This document shows, piece by piece, positions 34,522-44,756 of a stretch of 64,000 nucleotides of DNA (position 1 is the stretch's first letter; each line of letters opens with the position of its first letter). The DNA is from Rhodocollybia butyracea (lineage: Eukaryota > Basidiomycota > Agaricomycetes > Agaricales > Omphalotaceae): positions 186,001-250,000 of the forward strand of contig JADNRY010000019.1 in NCBI GenBank assembly GCA_015501585.1. The letters are read 5' to 3'. The notes beneath the pieces were generated by a model, which ran no database searches, was not told where the DNA came from, and worked only from the letters and a program-made list of their open reading frames with translations. The translations under genes were made by a program, and so were the position numbers.

Positions 34522-35951
34522 AGCATCAAGGGTGAGTTGGTCTTTCTTTCGCAAGAGCCTACATAAAAAGCTAATTTTTCTTATGCAGTAACCGCAAAAG
34601 TTCATCTGTGCTCATTGTTTTCCTTGTGTTTTCTACGCATTTTGTTGTTGCTGTCAATGCTTTCTACCGTGATTGTAAAATAGAACATTTGCCAATCTAT
34701 CTATGGTCTACGCATCGCAGGACCGTAAATCGCGGACGTTCGAACGGTCTTGCAATGGATTCTTAAGGGAGAGGTATCCTATGATGTTGCTGCCGTCGTC
34801 TCCCATAGCTCGACCTTGAGTCATTCTGTTCATAGTGCAAATTTTGATCCCGACCCTTACGTTTTCCTCCCTTTGCACCAGAGTCAATCCACAGTCACGA
34901 TATGCTGAAGCATTTACAAAAAAGAATGAAGAGGTATTCATCTCTTGCGGTTCATCTTGCGGGTATATTTCTTATAAGTTATACGCCAAGGACTAGGTAA
35001 ACACAAAAGGCACCAAGGAGCAAAAAAGCATTGTGCTGTACAGGACCGCCCTACAGAGAAGTTGTCTTCGTCATCTATAAAAAGCAACCCTACCCATCGC
35101 CTACCCGGGCTCCCGAACAGGGCCTCAGTAATTTACGTTGAGTGGTGGGCAATCTGCACTCTCTGATGGTGAGAAACCTTCACTTGTTCGAAGTCGCTAC
35201 TTACATCAAAAATTTAGGCAAAGAGCTGTATGTTTACAACAGCTGATGACTTTCCGATCTTTGTAAGTCAGTCACGGACTAGACAGAAGGGGTACGCTGT
35301 TCAATTGCTGCGCGCTGAATACATATTGACTTGAAAATGACCGCTTTTTTGTTTTTATAGATCTTTATGATTCTCATTCCTTGATTACTGCCGAAGATAC
35401 AGTGGTAGACAGTGAATGAGTGCGTTCAGCGCTCAGGTCAAGCACAACATGCCACCAGAACCATCTGTACGGAAGGAGGGCTCGGCGGAGAGTTGGCATG
35501 CTTCGGATGCCACATTGCCTTCTCAAGAATTGGACAGAAGTCGCTATGGTCTGCAAATCGACAAGCTCACCGCAAACTAAACGAGCAGCATCAACTACAA
35601 GAATACTGACCCGTTACAGAATGAATAGTGCCTTCATTGTGGAAGGGTGGAAGGCTGTGAAACAGTCAGATATTCTATTGAGAATGTGACTGTCATTACT
35701 GGTGCATTCAATTGTGGAAGATTGTGAAATTCTATTTATCGCCTTTCTGCCCGCTTCAGAGACTTTTTTTTTCTTCACTAGGGGTTGACATTGATTCTCG
35801 AAATCATAAGCTTGCGCTTGTCCAAATTTGGGTGCCATAAGTTGACAAGGAGGTTGCACTACCGAGATAAAAGATCCAGTCTGGTTCAAGGATCTCATAA
35901 GACCTCTTCGTTTATTATAGACTCCACATCCATTTCCATGATCCCAGCAAA
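34522..35951. other. Array spacer A-B
   Basis: No independent gene. The spacer is itself repeated between other copies: GGCAAAGAGCTGTATG and CTGATGACTTTCCGATCTTTG occur near 35217 and again near 37945. Open frames are short and not conserved between units. Confidence 0.55.
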
Positions 35952-37265
35952 ATGGAAGGAAACTGGCAGAAATCCCCAATTTCAAAGCCTAGTATGGATG
36001 ATGTGTTAGGCGCTCTGCGTTATGCAGGCGCCAATGGCAAGAATTCCATCTTAGGACGGAAAGCCGTGGAAATATATGAAGCCAGTGAGGGGCTCAGGTA
36101 TGCCACCTTAATTTTCACCAGTACTAGATTTTAGATTACTGACATTTCGCAGGAACAAGCCCTGAAACAACTGGCATCTGTAGCTTGCAACTTGGTTTAT
36201 GCGATTCTGAGGGTACCTCAAGAGATTTCTTCACAAAGTGGCGCATTGGACCATGTAGAAAATCTTTTGAACCGGTACGTTCCTTCTTCAGATGTACTCG
36301 ATCCACTAATAATCATGACTATTTTAGAGTCCTCCGCGCCGTCCGTACTATCCAAGGATCATCGAGTACGAGTATGGTGTATCGATCTCTTCTGCGCAGA
36401 AAAGATCATTCCATGTCTGAAGCCCAGTTACAGAACTACACAGACCAGCTATACCACATGTTGTTCCATTTTCAGGTACTTTCTGCTGTTTCCTCCTTAT
36501 TTCAGAATATTTACTAGATATCTTAGGCATGGTTGAGTCTGTCTCAGCGAGTCAATAACCTCGAAGATAGGACTCGCTTGGAAGGAAAAACGCACAGCAT
36601 TTTCCCTGCCAATGCCGACTCTCTCCCATCTCTCTCTCTCTCCTTTTCTCCACCCGAATCTAACCCGTTCATTTCTTCTGTGTCTGGCGCCAGCAGTATG
36701 GCTATACAACACGGCTATCCTGGTAGTCATGCCAGGTTTTAAAGATCATATAGAACGCGTTCGATCTGACCCGTTGGTCTCTACTCCTTCCAATCCTGTT
36801 TGCCTTAACTCCAAAAATCCGTTTCTCCCTCTCATCGAGAGTGGTGGCTTTCCTCGTGATGCCACCCGCCATGTTGCTCCACTCGTGCCTCCCGTCGCAA
36901 CGGACATCTCACTTAGAACTAGTCACGTCGGGGGGTCCTCATCTACCGTCTCAAAGGTGGATAGCTCTACCAAGGAGAATTACAATAATGTAATCAACAA
37001 TGTAACACACAATGTGACTGCTAACTTCAATGGCAACATCTTCATGCCTGCGTTTCTTGCACCCGGATATCCTCCTTCTCCTGGTCATGGAGGTGGTTAT
37101 AACTCTGGATCTCTTGGTTATAATGTTCATCGCGGGAACGGTGAGTACACTGATGGGAATAGCGCTCAAGGCGGAGCATGCCCTAGTGGTTATAGTGCTC
37201 ATAACGGGAATGGCAGTTGGGCTCCCATATCAAACGATGGAAATGGTGACTCCAGTACAGCTTGA
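35952..37265 (+). pseudogene. Tandem array copy B, two frame lesions
   Basis: Second copy. It begins MEGNWQKSP like copy D. Exon 1 ends GAGGGGCTCAG and cannot join exon 2 (EQALKQLASVACNLVYAIL) in frame, so one lesion is already present there. A second lesion near 36735-36745 removes two bases relative to copy D, producing SHARF and a stop. The prion-like tail remains open in another frame to 37265 (NFNGNIFMPAFLAPGY, YSAHNGNGSWAPISNDGNGDSS). Its 5' flank shares the CATAAAGAC-TCTTCGTTT block with copy D. Confidence 0.7.
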
Positions 37266-38955
37266 AACGATGGGCTCCGCAACTGTCGGGGCCAGTACCA
37301 TTAGAGCATCGAGTGTAAGTTGGTCTTTCACAAGAGTCTACTTAAAAAAACTGATGTTTCCTATTTAGTAGCTAATCTGTTCTCATTGTTTTTCGTTATG
37401 TTTTCTATGCAGTTTGTTGTTGCTGCCAGTGCTTTCTACCGCGGTTGTAACTAGAACAATTGCCAATGTATGATATATCTATGATTTACTCGGCGTAGGA
37501 GGGTAATCGCACGACGCAGAGGTTCCAACGGTCTTGCGATGATTCGTAAAGTTTAGCCTTAAACCAGTTAGAAGCGGAAAGGTATACACTATAATGTTGT
37601 TGCTGTCGTCTTGCGCGCGCACAGTTTTGACATGAAATTATCCTCTCCGTAGGAAATTGTAATGCTACCATCTTGCGTTTTCCTCCCTTAGCATGCAGGG
37701 TCACGATCCGCTGAAGCAGCTAAAAAATCAACAAAGACTCCTTAAGTATGTTTCTCTTGCGGTTCATCTTGCGCCTACATCATGATATTTTATGCACCAA
37801 AGAGCAAATCAGTGATATTGTGCTGGATATTAACTGAACAACTCGCCATCTATGTAAAGCAAACTCGTTAATTTGGCGTCGGGTGGTGGGCAATCCACCG
37901 GTTCCCGGGCAACTCTCATTTATCCGAAGTTACTACTTATATCGAAAAGAGCTGTATGTCTAATACAACAACTGATGACTTTCCGATCTTTGTTTAGTAG
38001 GAAGGAAGGCCCAATTGTTGAGCGCTAAATTGACTCGAAGAATGACCATTGACCGCAGTTTTGGTTTTTTAATAGATCTTTGATTATTGCCTTCGGGGCA
38101 AGGATATACTTAGGAGGAGGCGAACGTCGTCGCCGAACGACTGCATTAGTAGCGCTCGGGTTCAGCATAACGTTCCAGAAAGCCCAGAACATCTATGTGC
38201 TTTTATCCATTTCAGTCAGAAGTGCGCAACTCAGCGACATCAAAGTGACATAGCTATTTACCGCCTTTTTTTTACCCGTTCTAAGACTGACTGTAGTTCG
38301 TCCAAACGAAATGATGTGCTTGCTTGGGTGTCGTGTTCGGCGAAATGTCCTAGTCTCCCCTAGGCAGACTCGTAACTCGTTATACACTGAGGATAGACGA
38401 ACGGGCCGCTACAGGTCCGTCCGAGATATCGTGTCTGTCTCGGTCTCGGTTTCTTCCGGATTTCTTCTTCGCACATAGAAATGTCCTAGGCCTTTTTTTG
38501 GTCCCTTGCCATATCCAAAAACTCAAAGGACATGAGTTGCGCGACTCTTCTGCGCTAATTGAGATCTCTGCAAGCAAGATACCAGAGGATCCGATTATCC
38601 CGAGAAGCTTCAAAAAAATGCTCACAGTCAGAATGCTCTGCGACTCTGAAGGATGATAGTATAGGTGCCTTATTCGTTTGTCTCGCGGCAAACCTCTTAC
38701 AAGTAGAGGTATAGATACTATAGACATGTTCGGGGAAATGTGCCTTTTTCGGCGAAACATACCTTTTTTCGGCTATGATGACTCGGAGAAATATGGATAG
38801 ACGTGTTCGGGAAGATGTACCACTATATATAGGCTTGACTATAGGTCTCTCGAAGAACATCCCAATCCCAAATCGCGGCTGCCCTGTTAGGGTTGTATTA
38901 GGCAGCAGAGGATTTAACGCAGTAACCCGAGCAACAAATATCGTGGTCTATATCC
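37266..38955. other. Array spacer B-C with dispersed TTCGGCGAAA motifs
   Basis: No gene is recognised. The block GATGTGCTTGCTTGGGTGTC followed by GTGTTCGGCGAAATG (38313-38347) recurs in the next two spacers. Variants such as TTCGGCGAAACATACC and GTTCGGGGAAATG lie at about 38728-38820. Confidence 0.5.
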
Positions 38956-40240
38956 ATGTCCATGGACTGTTCAACCCCACCAGAGCGTACTTTGCTTCCA
39001 GATGACGTGTTAGGCGCTTTACACAATGCAGGCGCCAATGGCAAGATTTCCACTTTGGGACGAAAAGCCGCAGAAATATACTTTGCCAGTGAGGCTGCTC
39101 AAGCTCAGGTACGCTGCTCTTCGCTTACCAATGCTAGGTTACTGACCTTTCGCAGAGACATAAAGAAGCTCTCAAACACCTGTCATCTGTAGCTTGCAAA
39201 TTGGTCTATGCCATTTTGAAAGCAAACGATGAGATTTCTTTGCAAGATGGCACGTTGAATCATGTAGAGAATCTTCTGAACCGGTACGTTCATGCTGCAG
39301 ATCTGTTCGCTCCGCTGATAATAATTGCGATATCAGAGTCCTCAATTCCATTCGTACTATTCAAAGATTATCAAGTACGAGTATGGTGTATCGATCTCTT
39401 CTGCGCAGAAAAAACCATTCCATCTTTGAAGCCCAGTTACAGACCTACACGGACCAGATATACTACATGTTGTTCCATTTTCAGGTGCTTTCTGCTGTTT
39501 CCTCCTGATTTCAAATCGTTTACAGGATACTTAGGTGTCTCAGCGAGTTAATGCCCTCGAAAGCCGCGTTAAAGGAAAAAAGCACGGCATTTTTCTTGAT
39601 GACGATTCTCACCCATCTTCCTCTCTCTCCGTTTCTCCGCCCAAATCCAACCCATCCATTTCTTCTGTGCCTGGCACTAGCGGTACGGCTATACAACACG
39701 GCTTTCCTGATAGTCGTATAATACTAAATAGGTTTCACAGATCATATAGAACACCTTCGATCCGACCCATTAGCCTCTACTCCTTCTAATCCCGTTCGCC
39801 GTAAATCCAATAATCCGTTTCTCCCTCTCATCGAGAGTGGTGGCTTTCCTCGTGATGCCTCCCTCCATGTTACTCCATTCGCGCCTCCCATTGCAACGGA
39901 CATTTCCCTTAGAGCCAGTCACGTCGGGGGGTCTTCATCTACCGTCTCACAGGTGGATAACTCGACCAAGAAGAATTACAACAATGTAATCAACAATGTG
40001 ACCCATAACGTGACTGCTAACTTTAATGGCAACATCTTTATGCCTGCGTTTCCTGCGCTCGGATATCATGCTTCTCCTGGTCTTTGGGGTGCTGATAACT
40101 CTGGATATGTAGGTTATAATGTTCACGGCGGGAATGGTGGATACACCAACGGGAATGGTGCTCATAATGGGAATAGTGGCGGAAACGGTGAATCTAGTAC
40201 AAACGACGGGCTTAACGGCTATCTGGACTACTTCCCGTAG
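38956..40240 (+). pseudogene. Tandem array copy C, frameshifted before its tail
   Basis: Third copy. It starts from an upstream ATG (MSMDCSTPPERT) and not at the MEGNW position. Exons 1-3 encode the full helical domain (RKAAEIYFASEAAQAQ, HKEALKHLSSVACKLVYAIL, LLNRVLNSIRTIQ). Exon 4 is short by the AWLSL start and gains seven bases near 39720 relative to copy D, so the frame ends at 39789. It could therefore still make the helical domain without the Asn/Gly/Tyr-rich tail. The tail frame itself is open to 40240. A transposon sits 41 bp after the tail stop. Confidence 0.7.
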
Positions 40241-40280
40241 AATGTTGAGTGTGAGTTGGTTTTTCTTTCGGAAAAAGCTG

Positions 40281-40289
40281 ATGTAATCC
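40281..40289. repeat. Left 9-bp target-site duplication of the TIR element
   Basis: ATGTAATCC directly precedes the left terminal repeat and recurs exactly at 43148-43156 after the right one. Confidence 0.85.
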
Positions 40290-40380
40290 TAGACTCGAAC
40301 CAGTCCCCTGCTAGAGTTGTGATGTGAAAATCACAGCCTCGGCAGAGGGACTGGAACTTAATCCGGCTGTTTTGGACGGT
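40290..40380. repeat. Left terminal and subterminal inverted repeat
   Basis: TAGACTCGAACCAGTC opens the element. CCAGTCCC...GGGACTGG then folds into a hairpin of about 60 bp with GTGATGTGAAAATCAC nested inside, and AACTTAATCCGGC matches the right end in inverted orientation. Confidence 0.8.
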
Positions 40381-40588
40381 CGGATTTAAACCACGTGCTT
40401 CTTTGTACTTTGTCGTTTCTCTAAATCCATAGTGTCCTCAAACTCGTCGTATGAACTCATGAAGACGCTCAAAATCTTCGCCGATTTTCCACGAATAACA
40501 TAGTGTTTTTATTTTTTTGAAATTCGCGTTAGTTCTTCCGGTAGCGACGTGTCGATCGTCTGCGACACTTCGGTCTCACTTCCACCTT

Positions 40589-41969
40589 ATGCCTCCCAAA
40601 TACCCACAAGCACTCGATGAAGGACGTCTGGAGAAAGCTGAAAGGGTTTTATGTGAGATTTTCGAAGTTTCAGAGCTTAGAGAGCACCAGAAACTCGCTG
40701 GAAGGAATATACTGCAAGGTAAAAGCACTGTCTATGATGTTCCTACTGGTGGCGGCAAAACTCTCGCATTCTGGTATCCTCTCGCTTACGACTGGGACTC
40801 GAAAGATAGCATTTCAGTCTCGCAAAAAGTTGCACTAGTTGTCAGCCCTTTGAATGCTCTCATGAACTCACAGGTAGAGGCTTTGCAGAAGAGAGGCATT
40901 CCAGCTCTGGCTGTGAACAACGAGAAGGGTACTGGGAGTATAGATGATATATTTGAGGTGTGTATCTATTCTTTCTAACTTGATACTCCTCTCTAATTGC
41001 TGGTGCCTTTAGATAGACGAAGGTGGCCAAATTCGCGTGAAACATCGTGTTATCTTTATATCACCTGAAACTGCTGTTTCAACACCTTTTCATGAGAAGG
41101 TGCTCAAGATTAGGACATTCCGAGAGCACTGTATTGAGGTTGTCATTGACGAAGCTCACTGTGCTAGTGAATGGGGCGAAGAATTCCGTCCAGAATACGC
41201 ACAACTCACAAAGCTTCTTGCACGACTTCCGAGTGGATTACCTGTACTTCTTGCCTCTGCCACCATGCCGGAGGATGTGATTCATGATGTCTTATTCAAG
41301 GTTGGCCTTCCGCAGGACTCCGCACGCATAGCCGTCTCGAATGCAAAGTATAATATTGCACTGTCGGTCCGCATTCTTCAGCATCCCGGTTCTACTTACG
41401 CCGACCTCTTCACTCTGTTCCCAGTAGAACCCGATGCTGAATTCCCACAGACTCTCATATATGTCAACAACCGCAAAGAGGCTGAAGAAATACAAGATTT
41501 TCTTCGACGCCACTGCCCATCACACTTGCCCACCAGCTCAGTCGAGTTTTACCACCGGTTCCTTACAGACAAGCGCAAAGCAGAAATCGCGGAAGGTCTA
41601 CGATCTGGGCGTCTTCGTTGCGTGATTGCAACTGATGCTCTTGGTATGGTACGTGCTTGAATAATCTTATTAGTTCTCATTATCATATAGGGTATGGACT
41701 TCCTCGGGATCATGCGTGTCATTCTATGGCATGAGCCGTTGACCTTTCTATCACTAATCCAGAAACTTGGACGCGGTGTACGCCGACTCAGTGATCTTGG
41801 CGAGGCAATTCTTTTCATTACGAAAGCTTCATACGCAAAACACCTTACTAATAATAAGTATTATATGAAAGTACATACAATTTCCTTTTCCTTTCTAGGC
41901 TCATCATCTCGAGATGAAATACTAGTAAGAATTTCCCATAGAGTGGGTGCGACTTCCTGGAGATCTTGA
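40589..41969 (+). CDS. RecQ-like DExH helicase encoded by the transposon, C-terminally truncated
   Basis: Three exons (introns 40958-41012 and 41649-41690) join to about 427 residues. It has the RecQ-type helicase core: Walker A PTGGGKT at residues 52-58, motif Ia VVSPLNALMNSQV, DEAHCASEWGEEFRPEYAQL (motif II with the RecQ aromatic-loop region), SATM (III), IYVNNR (IV), ATDALGMGMD (V) and QKLGRGVRR (VI). Zinc-binding, RQC and HRDC domains are missing. The last 25 or so residues after KASYAKHL are not helicase-like and are antisense to the end of the facing gene, so the C-terminus was probably lost in the deletion. All catalytic motifs remain, but activity is uncertain. A mobile-element helicase is more likely than a cellular RecQ. 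Confidence 0.85.
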
Positions 41970-42823
41970 CTGAGGCGCTGCATGGAGAAAGTGGCCAGTA
42001 AATCACTCATTGACATATTGGATGGCCGAGTGAGAAGCTTTTGGATGGCCTCCCCCTCTTTGCGTAATTTTTCAGTGAAGGTTGGACTGGAAAGAAAATC
42101 TTCGAATGCTGGTGTTGAACGTTCAAAAATATGGGATACAAAATCCGCACCCTGATTATTGCACCACCGTGTTATATTTGCCTTCATCTGGTGGTCATCA
42201 CCTGTGCCGAATAACCGCTCTGTAAAATGCTTCATGTTACGAAAACCAAAACCGCCCTCATTTTTTGGCCTAGTGATAGACCGAAAGATATCCTGAGCCT
42301 CAGTAGCTTCCTGCCGAGCCTCCAAATTGGTGTTGAATGCCTGAGAAGCGTGGGCAGTTGCTTTGCGCATCTCAAGTTCTGCCTGTCGGTCTTCCCACTG
42401 TATGGGTGCATAAAGGTCGGCATTGGCCAGAGGATTATGATGTGCGCGTCGTACGCGAGGACGGCCCCGCAAATGGGCGGGAGTATTCAGTAGCACGGAC
42501 ATAGGGGTTGTTGGTTGACCAGGACTGACTTGGGCATGCCTGGGAGTAGTAGGTGTAATATCTGGGAGAGGCTGGAGGTTGAGCAAAGGAATGGGTGTAT
42601 CTGGATCATCATTATCGAACTGTGGTGAGGCTGGAGCACTGCTGATAGGTATATCCAGAGTAGGAGTATCCGAGTCTGAGTTATTGCCCCTATCAGTGCC
42701 TGCTGGAGAAGATGTAGCTGGAATGGGTAGTGGAGATGGGCTTCTGTGCCTCAGCTTTTTTCGAACTGATCCAGAGGCTCTGTAGCCAGCATCCGAGAGG
42801 CGTCGCTTTTTTGTGAATGGCAT
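41861..42823 (-). CDS. N-terminal fragment of a DUF6589-like protein encoded by the transposon
   Basis: Single exon, 320 residues. A basic N-terminus (MPFTKKRRLSDAGYRASGSVRKK) looks like a nuclear signal. A Pro/Ser/Asp-rich linker follows, then an ordered region: RWCNNQGADFVSHIFERSTPAFEDFL, KLLTRPSNMSMSDLLATFS and VAPTLWEILTSISS. From memory this matches the N-terminal part of large DUF6589 proteins that are highly repeated in mushroom genomes and normally run several hundred residues further. Here it stops at EKEIVCTFI, where the facing helicase gene ends. Its function is unknown. Repetition and linkage to terminal repeats suggest a transposition role, which is inference. Confidence 0.6.
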   Translation of the reverse strand: MPFTKKRRLSDAGYRASGSVRKKLRHRSPSPLPIPATSSPAGTDRGNNSDSDTPTLDIPISSAPASPQFDNDDPDTPIPLLNLQPLPDITPTTPRHAQVSPGQPTTPMSVLLNTPAHLRGRPRVRRAHHNPLANADLYAPIQWEDRQAELEMRKATAHASQAFNTNLEARQEATEAQDIFRSITRPKNEGGFGFRNMKHFTERLFGTGDDHQMKANITRWCNNQGADFVSHIFERSTPAFEDFLSSPTFTEKLRKEGEAIQKLLTRPSNMSMSDLLATFSMQRLSQDLQEVAPTLWEILTSISSRDDEPRKEKEIVCTFI

Positions 42824-43054
42824 AGCTGTTTAAGAACAAGTTGCGGAGGTATATTGCAAAATTTGACTCTCTGATAAAGATCATTGAATATCTTGATAAC
42901 GAGTTTAGATATAAAAAATCGGAAAAATAGACGTTTATTTTCGACTTGAAGCGCAACTTTTTGTCTATTTACATTTGTGTTAAATACATATTTGGGACCC
43001 TCTAGTTTTTCGAATTTCTCGAAGTCCAAAAAAGCATGTGACTTAATTCCGACC

Positions 43055-43147
43055 CGCTAAAACTGCCGGATTAAGTTCCAGTCGTTTCACGGACACGGCT
43101 GATCTCAGTCATCAAAGTGTCCAAAAGAAACGACTGGCTCGAGTCTA
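43055..43147. repeat. Right terminal and subterminal inverted repeat
   Basis: Read outward-in on the minus strand it gives TAGACTCGAGCCAGTC, then CCAGTCGTTTC...GAAACGACTGG as a hairpin, then AACTTAATCCGGC, mirroring the left end though the hairpin loops differ in sequence. Confidence 0.8.
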
Positions 43148-43156
43148 ATGTAATCC
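43148..43156. repeat. Right 9-bp target-site duplication
   Basis: ATGTAATCC is identical to 40281-40289. The host sequence resumes with TGATCTGTTCTCG, which aligns with the 3' flank of the other array copies. Confidence 0.85.
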
Positions 43157-44756
43157 TGATCTGTTCTCGTCTTTGGTTGTCAGCGTCACTGTTTTCTACG
43201 CTCGCTGTCGCTGTCAATATTTTCTCGAACAATTGCTAACGTATCTTTGATTCATGCATCGTAGAGTAATCGCAGGCAATCGAACGGTGCTGCGTGGACC
43301 CTCAATCAATCTTGAACTAGTCCGTCCATCTCAAAAAACAGTTCTGAACCAGAGACCTCAAATCATTTGCTTGGGTTTGGTGTAGTCTCCCAAGCTAAAA
43401 TTCACGAGAGTGTAAAGAAGAAAAATCGTTCAGTCAAGGATTCGGGTCTGTAGTAGATTCTCCAACTCATTCTCCATGAATTTGACCCGAGGGGATCCCT
43501 GGGCCACGACGGCAAATATGAAAATGAATGGGCAAATTCGCTTAAACCTACAGCCAGCGAGCTATTTGTCATATGAGTATCTTTGCGCTTTGGTTTGAAT
43601 TCTCAAGTTTGGACAGTTTCCCAGCGCAAGCAACGCGTATTCGTTGCAAAAGTCCGAGTGATGTGGGGATTCTTCTTGCAGCCGCCTGAAGCTGACAGTA
43701 TATACCCAAACTCATTGACGATATGAATGTTAATAGAAGAAAAGGGGATCCTGAATCCCATGAAAGGGTGTTGAAGCTGTGCGTGCCATGCCAATAAATC
43801 ATACATCAGAGCGGAATAAGGAAACAGTTAACTTGTGAAGATATGAGTACCTGATTGAAAAGATATGGCCATGAGTAACTGAGTTGTGTACCTATTTAAA
43901 TTTTTCGGAATATACCATGATCTACCGAGGAAGGCGATCCACAGAATGACATTCTGGACCAAGTTCTGGACCGTCCCTGGGTCAGCCAGCGTAGTACGGT
44001 TCGGCTATGACCAGACAGTGATATCCTTGCGCTGTGATAGAAAGACGATATGACAAGATATGAAACTTTACTTCGTCATGAATCATGATGGGATAGAAAC
44101 TCTGTAACCAAAAAGAAACTGTCACACGGTAGTCTCGTCGACGTTACTTATTGAAAATATCAAAAAGTACATATGAAAACATGGAAAGAAGGAAAGAAGA
44201 CAGGAAGGAGAGTAATTTGCAGAGTTTCCGGATTTTATGTCCTAGCGGACTTAGAACCAAGTTCGGACTCCGAAGTCAATACACAGTGACATGGGTTTAA
44301 GTGCTCTCCACGACTCTCTGAAAACATATCCGAAAGAAAATCAAGCGAAGCATTTCGGAGCAAACAGTGACATATCCTTTTATCGTCTTTTTGCCCATTT
44401 TAAGACTAAGTATTTGCGACCCGTTTCATTGACATCGGGGATTCCGGTAACTAGCTCAAATGATGTGCTTGCCCGGTTTTGGTGCCGTGTTCGGCGAAAT
44501 GAGAACTAATACATTTTTGACCACCGCGTTTTGAGTTGTACCTTTTTCGGCCCTTCGCCACGAGATATATGATTAAGTCTTGTTAAAGGATCTCATAAAG
44601 ACATCTTTGTTTATTCTAGTTCGTCTAATGCCCAGCTCTTCTTCCAGTCTTCCTCCCCCATCCCTCTCATAAAGACCTTGATAAAGACATCTTCGTTTGT
44701 TCTAGATAGCTTCGATAACCACATCCATTTTCATGAATTACTTAATACCAGCAAAA
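43157..44756. other. Array spacer C-D
   Basis: No gene is recognised. It contains the repeated spacer block at 44462-44501 (GTGTTCGGCGAAATG at its end). Just before copy D, the promoter-like segment CTCATAAAGACATC-TTTGTTTATTCTAG is itself duplicated (about 44590-44620 and 44670-44706). Confidence 0.5.

Larger units (their letters stand above)
40290..43147. mobile_element. 2,858-bp TIR transposon with RecQ-like helicase and DUF6589-like ORFs, internally deleted
   Basis: The ends are 16-bp inverted repeats TAGACTCGA[A/G]CCAGTC with one mismatch, flanked by a perfect 9-bp duplication ATGTAATCC. Each end then forms a subterminal hairpin (CCAGTC...GACTGG), followed by a second inverted-repeat block (AACTTAATCCGGC) shared by both ends at 40352-40364 and about 43062-43074. 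Paralogous copy B shows the matching empty site (CTGATGT..TCCT, then TCTGTTCTC). Two convergent genes fill the interior and meet tail to tail. Both look truncated, so the element probably arose by internal deletion. The 9-bp duplication is Mutator-like in length, but no Mutator transposase is present. Confidence 0.85.

Noticed and set aside
40589..41969. A cellular RecQ DNA-repair helicase
   Set aside because: It lies inside a flanked TIR element and lacks zinc-binding, RQC and HRDC parts, so it is treated as element cargo.
40290..43147. Classification of the TIR element as a Helitron because it carries a helicase
   Set aside because: Helitrons lack terminal inverted repeats and target duplications and encode Rep with a Pif1-type helicase. 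None of that fits.
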